NCBI RefSeq assembly: GCF_009659535.1
Contig: NZ_VJZZ01000004.1
Location: 62,001-126,000, forward strand
Direction: 5' to 3'
Origin: Aggregicoccus sp. 17bor-14
GTDB taxonomy: Bacteria > Myxococcota > Myxococcia > Myxococcales > Myxococcaceae
Length of the DNA stretch: 64,000 nt
Each line of letters opens with the position of its first letter. Positions within the stretch are counted from its first letter, which is position 1. Positions 18,443 through 27,694 of this stretch are shown here, in pieces. The notes below the pieces were generated by a model, which was not told the DNA's origin, searched no databases, and worked only from the letters and a program-made list of their open reading frames with translations. The translations under genes and the position numbers were made by a program.

Positions 18443-19715
18443 AGGACACCTCCGGCAGCGCAGCGCGGGTGCAGGCATAGGGGGCCACGTCCGTGTCGAA
18501 GTGGGTGAAGAGCCCGTGCTCGTCCGGAGCGTCCGCGTGCAGGTTCACGAAGCTGGCGGTCGCGCTGCCCAGGCACAGCTCGAGCGGGTTCGCGCCGCTG
18601 GCGCCCGGCGGCACGAGGCCGTCCGTCACCACGTCGGCGGTGCGCTTGCCGGGCATGTGGGAGCGCAGCGGCGAGAGCATCTGGCCCAGCGAGGTCGCCG
18701 TGTCCGGCGCCGAGCCGTTGCCGGAGAAGCTGTTGTCGTGGAGGTACACGCCCCGCGCGTAGGGGTCGTAGGCGGGCTCGCCGAGCTCCAGCCCGGTGAG
18801 CAGGTAGCTGAGGACCGCCATGGCCACCGAGTGGTGGTTGGACACCGTGTTGTCAAACAGCTCCACGTCCGCGTGCGCCAGCACCAGCACGCCCGTGCCC
18901 GCGGGCACGAGGGCCGCCGTGTTTCCGCCCGCCGCGAAGTTGGCCAGGTTGTTGTCGTGGATCTGGTTGCGGTAGGCGCGCACCTGGCGTGCGTTGCCCA
19001 CCTGCAGCAGTGGCAGCGAGGAGAGGAGCAGGCCGCCGGTGTTGCCGTGCAGCGCGTTCTCGTACACGTCGGCGCGCTGCGAGTTCTCGATCTCGATGCC
19101 CACCGCGTTGCCCGTGGCCTCGTTGCGCCGCACGACGATGTCCCGACTCTGTCCCACGTAGATGCCCGCGTCCGAGGCGCCGCGCACGTAGCTGTCCTGG
19201 ACGAGCACGCGGGTGCACTGCACGGGGTACAGGCCGTAGGCGCCGTGCTCCGCGGCGTTTGGACTCGTCCACTCCACGCGCACGCGCTCGAAGCGCACGT
19301 CCGAGGAGCCCACCACCTTGATGCCGTCCCCCTTCGGGTCCTTCAAGCCCAGGTCCCGCACGCGCAGGCGGCTGGTGGTCTCTGCCGAGAGGCCCTCGCT
19401 GCCGGCCACCTGCCCCGAGAAGTCGAGCACCGTCCGCTCGCGCCCTGCGCCCTGGAGCGTGACGCCCGCCACGTTCACCAGCGCGAGCGCATTCTGGAAG
19501 GAGAAGGTGCCCTCGCCGAAGACGAAGGTGCTGTCCGGCGTTGCGGCCACGAGCGCGCGCTGGATGTCCTGCTCGCTCGTCCCCGCGGCGAACGCCGTGC
19601 AGGTGCCCGCGACGCCGCTGCACAGCGGGTCCACGGCGGGCTGCGGTGGACTGCCGCCTCCGCAGCCCCAGCACGCGCCGCACAACACGGACAGCCACAG
19701 CGCACGCCTGAACAT
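18429..19715 (-). CDS. Parallel beta-helix lipoprotein, partner of the diheme cytochrome
   Basis: This 428-residue protein has a signal sequence with Cys at 15 and 18 that could be lipidated, followed by right-handed beta-helix coils. The coils show as recurrent 'GI.V..s.dv....N....n..GI.....' strings (e.g. 'GIYVGQSRDIVVRRNEATGN', 'RGVYLHDNSFSGNG'). It belongs with the TIGR03805-like beta-helix family, which is repeatedly found beside SO2930-type cytochromes; the cytochrome gene overlaps its stop by 14 bp. Such helices often bind or cleave polysaccharides, but no catalytic signature is evident. Confidence 0.86.
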   Translation of the reverse strand: MFRRALWLSVLCGACWGCGGGSPPQPAVDPLCSGVAGTCTAFAAGTSEQDIQRALVAATPDSTFVFGEGTFSFQNALALVNVAGVTLQGAGRERTVLDFSGQVAGSEGLSAETTSRLRVRDLGLKDPKGDGIKVVGSSDVRFERVRVEWTSPNAAEHGAYGLYPVQCTRVLVQDSYVRGASDAGIYVGQSRDIVVRRNEATGNAVGIEIENSQRADVYENALHGNTGGLLLSSLPLLQVGNARQVRAYRNQIHDNNLANFAAGGNTAALVPAGTGVLVLAHADVELFDNTVSNHHSVAMAVLSYLLTGLELGEPAYDPYARGVYLHDNSFSGNGSAPDTATSLGQMLSPLRSHMPGKRTADVVTDGLVPPGASGANPLELCLGSATASFVNLHADAPDEHGLFTHFDTDVAPYACTRAALPEVSFEGL

Positions 19716-19891
19716 CGGCCCCCCAGAGTCTCCCGGCGGCCATTCGCCGGCCCTGCAGGGGAGAATTCGGATGGCCTGGAAAAGCGGGACCCGCCCAGCG
19801 GGTGGGCGCGTCCTCTCGCGGACAGCCGTTTCGGCGACCGGGCTGATTCCTGCGACCCGGGTACGTCCCTCGTGACGGTGGGCGGAAAGAG

Positions 19892-19943
19892 CGCGCCCCG
19901 CCCCACCCCGCGCCGTGAGGGCGGCGGGGCGAAGCGGGGCGCG
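19892..19943 (-). terminator. Terminator of the chalcone-isomerase-like gene
   Basis: A perfect 10-bp stem (CGCGCCCCGC / GCGGGGCGCG) lies about 25 bp past the stop of the minus-strand gene and is followed on that strand by CTCTTTCC. Confidence 0.6.
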
Positions 19944-19968
19944 GGCCCTGCGGGAAGTCGGGGTCGGG

Positions 19969-20532
19969 CTAGCCCTTCTTGCCGAGCATCTCGTCGCGCA
20001 GGCCGCCGTCCACCGGGTTCTGGCCCAGCCACACGGAGAAGAGCGCGTCGCCGAAGTCCTTGCCCGGCACGGTCACGACCTGGCCGGCCTTGTTCGTCAT
20101 CGTCACGCCCTTGCCGGGCAGGTAGGTGATGACGAAGGACTCGCCCTTCTTGAAGTCCGGAATCTCGGCGACGAGGTTGTCCAGGCGCTCCTTCAGCGCG
20201 GGCATCTTCTCCTTGTTGTTCTTCTCGAAGCCGTTGCGCACCGCCTCGGCGACCTTCTCCTTCTCCAAGTCGCGCAGCATCACCATCTGCACGCGCTTGA
20301 CCTGGTCGGAGTGGATGACCTGCTCGGCGTTGTTGGACGGGTTCTCGAGGTAGAGGCCGGCCACGTAGACCTTGAAGATGAGCTTGGTGCGCAGGCCGAT
20401 GCCGTTGAGCGTGAGGTTCTTGCCCTCCACCGTGACGCGGTCCGGCAGGTTCACGCCGGCCTTCTCCTTGGCCAGGGCAGGCAGGGCGAGCGCGAGCGAC
20501 AGGAGCAGCACGGGAACCGACAGCTTCTTCAT
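19969..20532 (-). CDS. Secreted chalcone-isomerase-like protein
   Basis: This 187-residue protein has a Sec signal peptide ('VPVLLLSLALALPALAKE', cleavage after about residue 21). Its domain matches the bacterial chalcone isomerase-like family: 'GVNLPDRVTVEGKNLTLNGI', 'LIFKVYVAGLYLENPS' and 'FVITYLPGKGV'. Bacterial members are periplasmic or secreted, and isomerase activity is not established; they more likely bind lipids or act in envelope upkeep. A TTGACT and GGAGAG lie upstream. The gene stands alone. Confidence 0.88.
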   Translation of the reverse strand: MKKLSVPVLLLSLALALPALAKEKAGVNLPDRVTVEGKNLTLNGIGLRTKLIFKVYVAGLYLENPSNNAEQVIHSDQVKRVQMVMLRDLEKEKVAEAVRNGFEKNNKEKMPALKERLDNLVAEIPDFKKGESFVITYLPGKGVTMTNKAGQVVTVPGKDFGDALFSVWLGQNPVDGGLRDEMLGKKG

Positions 20533-20642
20533 GGGGTTCTCTCCGGGGTTGGGGCGACAGGTCTAGTCAAACGCGGGACGGCGCGTCGAGGGGGACGCCG
20601 CGCCCGGGGCCATATTCATCGTGCGGGGGAACACTGCGCCCG

Positions 20643-21731
20643 CTAGCCGTGCGTGCGGGCGAAGGCCTCCATGAAGTCCACCAGGGTGCGCACGTCCTGC
20701 ACGCTCACCGCGTTGTAGAGCGAGGCGCGGATGCCGCCGGTGCTGCGGTGGCCCTTGAGCCCCACCATGCCGGCCTTCTGGGCCTCGGCGACGAAGGTGG
20801 CCTCCAGCGCCTCGGTGGGCAGGCGGAACACCACGTTCATCACCGAGCGGCTCTCGCGCTCCACCGGCGCGCGGTAGAACCCGGAGAGCCGGTCCAGCGT
20901 GCCGTAGAGCAGCGCCGCCTTCTCGCGGTTCCAGCGCTCCAGCTGCGCGAGGCCCCCCACGCCCTTGGCCCACGCGAGCACGTTGCGGCACAGGTAGATG
21001 GCGAAGGTCGGCGGGGTGTTGAAGAGCGAGTCGTTCGCCGCGTGCACGCCGTACTGGAAGATCTTGGGGATGTCCTTGCGGCCGCGCGCGAGGAAGTCCC
21101 GGTGCGCGAGCACGATGACGAGGCCCGAGGGGCCCACGTTCTTCTGCGCACCCGCGTAGATGAGGGCGAAGCGGCCCACGTCCGTGGGGCGCCACAGGAA
21201 GTCGCTGCTCATGTCCGCCACCAGCGGCACGCTGCCCACGTCCGGGAAGGTGTGGAACTGCGAGCCGAACAGGGTGTTGTTGCTGGTGAGGTGCACGTAG
21301 GCGGCCTTCGGGTCCAGCTGCAGCTCCCCCTGGCGGGGCACGCGGGTGTAGCGGCCGTCCGGCCCGGCGGTGCTCGCGGCCACGCGGGGGCTTCCGTAGC
21401 AGCGCGCCTCCTCGAGCGCGCCCTCGCTCCAGGTGTCCGTGAGCAGGTAGTCCGCGCTGCCGCCGGGCGGCAGGAAGTTCATGGGCACCTGGGCGAAGTG
21501 CTGGCGCGCGCCACCCTGCAGGAAGAGCACCTGGTGGGTCTCGGGCACCCCCAGCAGCTCGCGCAGGAGCGCCTGGGCCTCGGCGTGCACGGCCTCGTAC
21601 ACCTTGCCGCGGTGGCTCTGCTCCATGATCGACATGCCGCTGCCCGCGTAGTCGAGCAGCTCGTCGCGGGCGCGCTCGAGCGCCGGCAGGGGGAGGCCGG
21701 CAGGGCCGGCGCTGAAATTGATGGCGCGCAT
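20643..21731 (-). CDS. serC: Phosphoserine aminotransferase
   Basis: SerC converts 3-phosphohydroxypyruvate and glutamate to phosphoserine, in serine (and sometimes pyridoxal) synthesis. The 362-residue length is standard. The opening '[11 protein letters not shown]', '[10 protein letters not shown]' (about 34-43), '[17 protein letters not shown]' and the PLP-lysine segment '[11 protein letters not shown]' (Lys near 197) are diagnostic. The ATG at 21731 matches the family N-terminus. It is divergent from the sigma factor gene that begins 138 bp away. Confidence 0.97.
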   Translation of the reverse strand: MRAINFSAGPAGLPLPALERARDELLDYAGSGMSIMEQSHRGKVYEAVHAEAQALLRELLGVPETHQVLFLQGGARQHFAQVPMNFLPPGGSADYLLTDTWSEGALEEARCYGSPRVAASTAGPDGRYTRVPRQGELQLDPKAAYVHLTSNNTLFGSQFHTFPDVGSVPLVADMSSDFLWRPTDVGRFALIYAGAQKNVGPSGLVIVLAHRDFLARGRKDIPKIFQYGVHAANDSLFNTPPTFAIYLCRNVLAWAKGVGGLAQLERWNREKAALLYGTLDRLSGFYRAPVERESRSVMNVVFRLPTEALEATFVAEAQKAGMVGLKGHRSTGGIRASLYNAVSVQDVRTLVDFMEAFARTHG

Positions 21732-21869
21732 GGGGCGTCCTCGTGGCAGGAAGGGGGGCTGGCGGGAGGGCATTGTGTCCCACCTGGGGCAGCGGGCCAG
21801 CAGGAACTGGCGCCCGGCGTCCGGCAGGCGCCTGTGGCCGCTGGGCCGCTCGGGAGGTCAGGAGAGCAA

Positions 21870-22445
21870 GTGGGTCCCACGGAGGAGCTGACGCACTGGG
21901 TCCGGCGCGCGGTGGACGGGCATGCGCCTGCCTTCAGTGAGCTGTACCGACGCACGCGCCCGCTGGTGGGGCGTGCGGTGGCGGCGTTCGCTCCGCTGGA
22001 CCCGGACGAGGTGGAAGACGTGATCCAGGAGAGCTACGTGCGGGCCTTCAAGGCCCTGCCCCGGCTGAAGGAGCCGGCCGCCTTCGAGGCGTGGCTGCTC
22101 TCCATCGCGCGCAACCGCGCCCGCACCCGGCTGGAGCGCCGGGGCCAGGCGCGGCGGATGGACGAGGAGCTGGCGGACGCGGAGCCGGACAGCGTGCCGC
22201 ACCTGCCCCCCGCCCTGCAGCTCGAGCGCGACATCGCCGTGGTGCGCGAGCTCATCGAGCGGCTGCCCGAGGGCGAGGAGAAGCGCACGGTGCAGCTCTT
22301 CTACGTCGAGGGCGAGCTGAGCGCGCGCGAGATCGCCGAGAAGCTCGGCGTGGGCAAGAGTGCGGTGACGATGCGCCTGGAGCGCTTTCGCGCACGCATC
22401 AAGCGCGAGCTGCTGCGCCAGGTGCTCGCAGGACGCAGGGAGTGA
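21870..22445 (+). CDS. ECF sigma factor of the caspase operon
   Basis: This 191-residue group 4 sigma factor has region 2 'EDVIQESYVRAFKALPRL' with 'AWLLSIARNRARTRLERR' (about 46-92), and region 4 'LSAREIAEKLGVGKSAVTMRLERFRARIKREL' split across about 150-182. It starts at a GTG with GGAG 5 nt upstream; the frame is open further back but that part overlaps serC. It is the first gene of a run with an anti-sigma factor (3 bp gap), a caspase-like lipoprotein and a Cys-rich lipoprotein. Autoregulation of this operon is likely but inferred. Confidence 0.92.
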   Translation: MGPTEELTHWVRRAVDGHAPAFSELYRRTRPLVGRAVAAFAPLDPDEVEDVIQESYVRAFKALPRLKEPAAFEAWLLSIARNRARTRLERRGQARRMDEELADAEPDSVPHLPPALQLERDIAVVRELIERLPEGEEKRTVQLFYVEGELSAREIAEKLGVGKSAVTMRLERFRARIKRELLRQVLAGRRE

Positions 22446-22448
22446 GCC

Positions 22449-23264
22449 ATGGGGGATGAGACGATGGGCCGGAACATGAGCGAGCACCTGAGCGCAGAAG
22501 CCCTGCGCGCCCTCGAGGCGGGCGACGAGGCGACGCGCGCCCACTTCGCGCGCCACCTCGCCGAGGAGTGCGAGGTGTGCGAGCGCTTCCTGCAGGAGAG
22601 CGCGGGCCCCGGCCTGCTGGACGGCCAGGTGGACCGGCTGCTGCTCTCGCTCGCCCCGCCCGCAGAGCGCCCCCTGGACGAGGTGGGCTTCGCGCGCATC
22701 CGCCGCGCGCTTGCCCCGCCTGCGCGCCGCCGCTGGGTGGGCGCGGGCGCCGCCGCGCTCGCCGCGGGCCTGGTGGCGATGGTCGCCGTGCGCCAGCTGC
22801 AGCCCCCTCCCCTCGCCCCGCAGGAGCAGGGGGTGAAGGGCGCGGGCCGCCTGGAGCTGGAGCTCTCGGTGGCTGCGCGCTCGCGCTCGGGCGCGCTGCG
22901 CCGGCTGGACGCGGGCGCCCCGGTGCAGGACGCGGACGTCCTCCTGCTGCGCTACCACGCCACCGAGGCGGGCACCGCCCTGCTCTTCCAGCAGCGCGCG
23001 GGCAGCGCCCCCGAGCTGCTCGGGCGCTTCCCGCTCGAGGCGGGCACGCACGACCTGGCGGGCGACGCGGGCCTCGCCGGCGTGGGGCTGCAGGGCGAGC
23101 GCGGTCCCCTGCGCCTGCTGCTCGTGGGGCTGCCGGCCGGCCAGCCGGTCGAGCCCGAGGCGGTACGCCGCGCCCTGGCAGGTGACACTTCCGCCCCCCG
23201 CGACCTGGGCCTGCAGGTCTCCCGGTTCGACGTGCGGGTGGGATCTGGAGAGAATGCGCGCTGA
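22449..23264 (+). CDS. Anti-sigma factor with zinc-finger-like head and one membrane helix
   Basis: This 271-residue protein follows the sigma gene by 3 bp. The N-terminal 'HFARHLAEECEVCERFL' (H32, H36, C41, C44) resembles the anti-sigma zinc motif HxxxCxxC, with one extra residue before the first Cys. A single transmembrane helix lies near 98-116 ('VGAGAAALAAGLVAMVAV'). The C-terminal part would be outside the cytoplasm and contains a beta-rich region with 'LFQQRAGSAPELLGRFPLEAGTHDL'. It probably tethers the sigma factor until an envelope signal arrives. Family assignment rests on context plus the motif. Confidence 0.82.
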   Translation: MGDETMGRNMSEHLSAEALRALEAGDEATRAHFARHLAEECEVCERFLQESAGPGLLDGQVDRLLLSLAPPAERPLDEVGFARIRRALAPPARRRWVGAGAAALAAGLVAMVAVRQLQPPPLAPQEQGVKGAGRLELELSVAARSRSGALRRLDAGAPVQDADVLLLRYHATEAGTALLFQQRAGSAPELLGRFPLEAGTHDLAGDAGLAGVGLQGERGPLRLLLVGLPAGQPVEPEAVRRALAGDTSAPRDLGLQVSRFDVRVGSGENAR

Positions 23265-23267
23265 CCT

Positions 23268-24941
23268 GTGACGCGCGCCCTCCTCCCCCTCCTCCTCCTC
23301 GCGTGGCTGGCCGCCTGTGGCGCGCCGGCGGCCTCCGTGCGCGCGCAGGGGAGCGGGGGTGAGAAGGGAGGGCTCGTCCCGCTGCAGGTAGACGAGGGGG
23401 CACTCGCGAGCGCCTACGCGCCGCGCCGCTTCGCCCTGCTGGTGGGCATCGGCCACCCGGACGACCCGCAGTGGCGCGCCCTGCGCTACGCGGAGAAGGA
23501 CGCAACGGACCTCGCCGCCGCGCTGAAGGACCCCGCGCGCGGCGCCTTCCAGAGCGTGCGGGTGCTCGCCACGCCCGGCGAGACGGGGCGCGCCGCGGTG
23601 CTCGCGGCGGTGCGGCAGCTCGCGCGCGAGGCCACCCGGCCCGACGACATCGTGGTGGTGTACCTCTCGGGCCACGGCACGCTCGCGCGCGACGAGCGGG
23701 GCGAGCTGCGCCGCTACCTCGTCACCCGCGACGCCTCCTTCCGCGCCATCCCGCAGACGGCGCTCTCCATGGACGCGCTGGAGGCGGAGTTCGACCAGCT
23801 GCCCAGCCGCCGGCGCCTGCTGGTGCTCGCCACCTGCCACTCGGGCAGCGGGAAGAGCCTCCTGCCGCAGGCGCTGGAGAAGGAGCTCGCGGGCATCAAG
23901 GCCGGCTTCTTCACCCGGCCGCTCGAGGACTCGAGCCGCGCGGCGCTGAAGTTCGCGGCCGCCGACTGGGGCGAGACGGCGCGCGAGGACGACACCCTCC
24001 AGAACGACATCTACACGCACTTCCTCATCGAGGGGCTCTCCGGCGAGGCGGACCGCAACGTGGACGGGGCGGTCACCGCCACCGAGGCCCACGACTACGC
24101 GCGCCGCCGCACCTTCGCCTTCACCGAGGGGCGCCAGCGCCCCAGCGCGGAGATCCTCGAGGTGGGCGCGGACCCGGTGGTGCTCGCCGGCAGCGTGCGG
24201 CGCACGGGGCGCCCCGAGCTCTACTCCTACAACCCGCGCCTGGACGGCTTCACGCTCAAGGTGGACGGCGAGCAGCGGGTGGAGCTGCCGGGCGGCGCGG
24301 CGGTGGCCCCGGGCAAGCGCACGGTGCAGCTGGAGAAGGGCGGCAGCGTGCTGCTCACCCGCGAGGTGGACCTGCTCGCCGGCCAGCGCCTGCCGCTCGA
24401 GCAGCTGGTGCAGCAGTCCCAGGCGCAGCGCACGGTGAGCCTGATGGGCGGGGTGTTCGCATTCGTCGACCGCCACAGCCGCGAGCAGCTCCTGCCGGCG
24501 AGCCCCCAGCTGGGGGTGGCCTTCCGCTGGGAGCACCGCCCGCTCGAGGACTTCAGCCTGCTCCTGGACGTGAGCGCGGGCACGGGCAGCCACGCGCTCG
24601 CGCTGGACCCGGGCAGCGCCCCGGTGCCCTTCCGCTACCGCACCCTCTCGCTCGGTATGGCGGTTCCCTACACCTGGCGCTTCGAGCGCCTGAGCCTCTT
24701 TGCCGGCCCGCGCGTGGCCGCCCTCTCCCTGCAGAGGTCCTTCCAGCTGGAGGCCTACCACGGGGCGCAGAGCTACCTCACAGTGAGCCCCGGCGTGGTG
24801 GGCGGGGTGGTGTGGCGCCTGACGGAGCGGCTGGAGCTCAGCTCCCAGGCGCACCTGATGGTCACGTACGTGATGACGGATGGCCAGGCCCAGGCGGTGG
24901 GTTACACCGGCGGCTGGGCAGGCGTGGGGTACCGGTTCTGA
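23268..24941 (+). CDS. Caspase-like (peptidase C14) lipoprotein with C-terminal beta-barrel
   Basis: This 557-residue protein starts at GTG 23268, 3 bp after the anti-sigma stop. A lipobox 'WLAAC' gives Cys17. A caspase-fold domain spans about 50-290: 'FALLVGIGHP', 'LRYAEKDATDLAAALKD', catalytic His136 in 'YLSGHGT' and catalytic Cys190 in 'LATCHSGSGKS'. It ends with 'ADRNVDGAVTATEAHDYARR', usual for bacterial C14 proteins. A short beta domain follows (about 320-375). The last 170 residues alternate hydrophobic and polar residues and finish in 'GGWAGVGYRF', as outer-membrane barrels do. The enzyme is probably at the cell envelope; the substrate is unknown. Confidence 0.88.
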   Translation: MTRALLPLLLLAWLAACGAPAASVRAQGSGGEKGGLVPLQVDEGALASAYAPRRFALLVGIGHPDDPQWRALRYAEKDATDLAAALKDPARGAFQSVRVLATPGETGRAAVLAAVRQLAREATRPDDIVVVYLSGHGTLARDERGELRRYLVTRDASFRAIPQTALSMDALEAEFDQLPSRRRLLVLATCHSGSGKSLLPQALEKELAGIKAGFFTRPLEDSSRAALKFAAADWGETAREDDTLQNDIYTHFLIEGLSGEADRNVDGAVTATEAHDYARRRTFAFTEGRQRPSAEILEVGADPVVLAGSVRRTGRPELYSYNPRLDGFTLKVDGEQRVELPGGAAVAPGKRTVQLEKGGSVLLTREVDLLAGQRLPLEQLVQQSQAQRTVSLMGGVFAFVDRHSREQLLPASPQLGVAFRWEHRPLEDFSLLLDVSAGTGSHALALDPGSAPVPFRYRTLSLGMAVPYTWRFERLSLFAGPRVAALSLQRSFQLEAYHGAQSYLTVSPGVVGGVVWRLTERLELSSQAHLMVTYVMTDGQAQAVGYTGGWAGVGYRF

Positions 24942-26017
24942 TGCGCAACGCACTCCTCTTCGCCCTCGCGCTCCTCACGGGCCCGCTGAGCGGCTGTGGC
25001 AGCATCGACAACGCGCCCCTGCGCGTGGGCACCGTGCGCGGCCGGCTCACCCAGAGCGACCCCACGCTCGCCGTCGTCGCGGTGGTGGGCGCGCCGGAGA
25101 TCTCCACCGCGGTGGGGCCGGACGGCCACTGGGAGCTCGCGGGCGTGCCCGCCGGTGAGTCCGAGCTCTTCGTGCTGGCGAGCTCCGACTCGGCCACCCG
25201 CATCCCCGTGCACGTGGACGGCGCGCGCGCCGTGGAGCTGGGGGACGTGGCGCCGCGCCCCGGCGGCTTCCTGCAGCTGGAGGTGGCCACGCCCGGCCAG
25301 ATGGCGCTGAGCAACGCGAGCGTGTCCGTGGAGGGCACGCCCTTGCGCAAGCTGAAGCTGGAGAAGACGGGCCGCGCGCGCGTGGGCCCCCTGCCCGAGG
25401 GCTGCTACGAGATCGCCGTGACGGCCGCGGGCTTCCCGGTGAGCGCCCAGCAGAGCTGCGTCACGCCGGGCGAGCAGAAGCCCCTCAAGGTGGAGCTCGC
25501 GGACGACCCCAGCTACGCCCAGCGCGGCTGCCAGTACTCGGGCTGCGTGGCTGGCGCGGTGTGCGCCGCGGACGGGCGCTGCGTGGAGTGCACCGGCGAC
25601 ACGCAGTGCGCCGCGGGCTTCAAGTGCAAGAACGACCGCTGCGAGGGCAGCGGCAAGCTGTGCGCGGCCTGCAGCGGGGACTGGCAGTGCGGCAAGAACA
25701 CCCTGTGCCGCCCCCTGCCCGAGGGCGGCTCGGCCTGCCTCGTGCCCTGCACCGGCGCGGGCACCTGCTCGAGCGCGGGCTTCGCCTGCGTCGAGGGGAG
25801 CTGCGTTCCGGACGGCAGCCGCCGCCCCGCCACCTGCGCGGGCTACCAGGTGCTCGGCGGCGCGTGCACCGAGGACGCCGAGTGCCAGGCGCGGGGCCTG
25901 GAGGGCGGGGTATGCGCCTCCGGGAGCTGCGGCCTCTCCTGCACCGACAACGCGCAGTGCCCGGACGGCAGCAGCTGCGGCAAGGGCAGCACCCCGGTGT
26001 GCAGCGCCCTGCCCTAG
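24941..26017 (+). CDS. Cys-rich lipoprotein with carboxypeptidase-regulatory-like domains
   Basis: This 358-residue protein has a start that overlaps the caspase gene stop by 1 bp (TGATG), so the two are translationally coupled. Signal and lipobox 'GPLSGC' (Cys19). Two beta-sandwich regions follow (about 25-180, with 'GPDGHWELAGVPAGESELFV'). The C-terminal half then holds closely spaced cysteines in repeats such as 'CAADGRCVECTGDTQCAAGFKC', typical of myxobacterial disulfide-rich surface proteins. No enzyme signature is seen. It may be a surface partner or substrate of the caspase-like protein. Confidence 0.85.
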   Translation: MRNALLFALALLTGPLSGCGSIDNAPLRVGTVRGRLTQSDPTLAVVAVVGAPEISTAVGPDGHWELAGVPAGESELFVLASSDSATRIPVHVDGARAVELGDVAPRPGGFLQLEVATPGQMALSNASVSVEGTPLRKLKLEKTGRARVGPLPEGCYEIAVTAAGFPVSAQQSCVTPGEQKPLKVELADDPSYAQRGCQYSGCVAGAVCAADGRCVECTGDTQCAAGFKCKNDRCEGSGKLCAACSGDWQCGKNTLCRPLPEGGSACLVPCTGAGTCSSAGFACVEGSCVPDGSRRPATCAGYQVLGGACTEDAECQARGLEGGVCASGSCGLSCTDNAQCPDGSSCGKGSTPVCSALP

Positions 26018-26050
26018 CGGGCGCGGGGATGGCGTGATAGCGCAGGGCGC

Positions 26051-27694
26051 GTGAGCGCTACCTTCGAGTCCCTCGGGCTGTCCCCGGAGTCCCTCGCCAC
26101 GCTGCGGCGAGCCCGCTTCGAGGCCCCCACCCCCATCCAGTCCCAGGCCATCCCGCCGGCCCTCGCCGGCCGCGACGTGGTGGGCTGCGCAGCCACGGGC
26201 ACCGGCAAGACGGCCGCCTTCCTGCTGCCGCTGATGGAGCGCTTTCGCGGGCAGGAGGGCACGCGGGGCCTGGTGCTCGCCCCCACGCGCGAGCTGGTGA
26301 TGCAGATCGCCGAGCAGGCGCGCTTCTTCGGCGAGGCACACGGCCTCCGCCACGCGGTGGTCATCGGCGGCGAGGACATGAACGCGCAGGTGGAGGCGCT
26401 CAAGCAGCAGCCCACCTTCATCCTCGCCACGCCCGGGCGGCTCGTGGACCTGCTCTCCACGAAGTCGGTGAACCTCTCGCGCGTCGAGGGCCTGGTGCTC
26501 GACGAGGCCGACCGCATGCTGGACATGGGCTTCCAGCAGCAGCTCGAGGAGATCCTGAAGGTGCTGCCCAAGCAGCACCAGACGCTGCTCTTCTCCGCCA
26601 CGCTGGGCCACGACGTGACCGAGTTCGCCCAGCGCCAGCTGCGCAAGCCGGTGCGCGTGGAGGTGACGCCCAGCGGCACGCCTGCGGCGCGCGCCGCGCA
26701 GAAGCTCTACGTCGTGAAGCAGGACGAGAAGTACGCGATGCTGCTCACCCTGCTCAAGCGCGACGAGGCCAGCGTGCTGGTGTTCGCCGCGACGAAGCAG
26801 CGCGCGGACAAGGTGCTCAAGGCGCTCAAGCGCGAGGGCTACAAGGCCGCGGCCATCCACTCCGACCGCACCCAGAACCAGCGCAAGCAGGCGCTGGAGG
26901 GCTTCTCGCGCGGCCAGTACCGCTGCCTCGTGGCCACCGACATCGCGGCGCGCGGCCTGGACGTGGAGGAGATCGGCCACGTCATCAACTTCGACCTCCC
27001 CCACTCGCCCGAGGACTACGTGCACCGCATCGGGCGCACCGCGCGCGCTGGCGCGAGCGGGCTCGCCTCCACCTTCGCCACCGAGGACGACGCCGAGCGG
27101 CTCAAGGAGATCGAGCGCATCATCCGCGCCCGCATCCCGCGCGCCGAGGTGCCGCGCCGCGATGCCACCTTCGTCGCCGAGCTCGAGCGCTTCTACGCCG
27201 CGCAGAAGGACCCCGGCCCTCCGCAGCCGGACCACGGCGTGTCCGGCAAGCGCCCGGGAGAGCCGCTCGGGCGCCACGCGCGCAGCCACGGCAAGCCGCA
27301 GGCGCAGGCCCCCGCGAAGCCCGAGCGCCGCGTGCGCACGAGCGACGAGGACGAGGGCCGAGCCCCGCGGCGCGCGCCCCTGCCGCCCGGCCGCATGGAT
27401 GCGCGCCAGCAGCGCGATGCGCGGGGGGCCTCGCCCCGCAGGCTCGAAGCCGCGGAGGGCCGCAGCGAGGGGCGCCGCCAGGGCGTGCGCGGCGAGGGCC
27501 GCGGAGCGCTGGGCAAGGCGCGCGGTGGGGGCAAGCCGGGCAAGTCCTTCGCCGCAGGCGGCGGCAGCAAGGGCTTCGGCGCACGCGGCGCAGGCGGTGG
27601 TCCGCGGCGCTCGGGGCCTGCTTCCGGCGGGCCGCGCAAGGGCCCGGGCGGTGGTGGACGCGGCGGTGGCCGGGCGCCGGGCGGGCGCCGCTAG
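26051..27694 (+). CDS. DEAD-box RNA helicase with long basic Gly/Arg-rich tail
   Basis: This 547-residue ATP-dependent RNA helicase is of the RhlE type. Motifs in order: Q motif ('FESLGLSPESLATL' with 'PTPIQSQAIP'), motif I 'ATGTGKT' (about 48-54), 'PTRELVMQI', 'LDEADRMLDMGF' (about 150-161), 'SATL', 'VFAATKQRADKV', 'ATDIAARGLD' and 'HRIGRTARAG' (about 325-334). From about residue 380 the sequence becomes Arg/Gly/Ala-rich and disordered, ending in GG-R repeats that usually add RNA affinity or phase separation. It starts at GTG 26051. The gene is single; roles in ribosome assembly or RNA decay are inferred. Confidence 0.95.
   Translation: MSATFESLGLSPESLATLRRARFEAPTPIQSQAIPPALAGRDVVGCAATGTGKTAAFLLPLMERFRGQEGTRGLVLAPTRELVMQIAEQARFFGEAHGLRHAVVIGGEDMNAQVEALKQQPTFILATPGRLVDLLSTKSVNLSRVEGLVLDEADRMLDMGFQQQLEEILKVLPKQHQTLLFSATLGHDVTEFAQRQLRKPVRVEVTPSGTPAARAAQKLYVVKQDEKYAMLLTLLKRDEASVLVFAATKQRADKVLKALKREGYKAAAIHSDRTQNQRKQALEGFSRGQYRCLVATDIAARGLDVEEIGHVINFDLPHSPEDYVHRIGRTARAGASGLASTFATEDDAERLKEIERIIRARIPRAEVPRRDATFVAELERFYAAQKDPGPPQPDHGVSGKRPGEPLGRHARSHGKPQAQAPAKPERRVRTSDEDEGRAPRRAPLPPGRMDARQQRDARGASPRRLEAAEGRSEGRRQGVRGEGRGALGKARGGGKPGKSFAAGGGSKGFGARGAGGGPRRSGPASGGPRKGPGGGGRGGGRAPGGRR

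Noticed and set aside
21858-24953. 1031-residue minus-strand open frame across the caspase operon
   Set aside because: Antisense shadow of four well-supported plus-strand genes.
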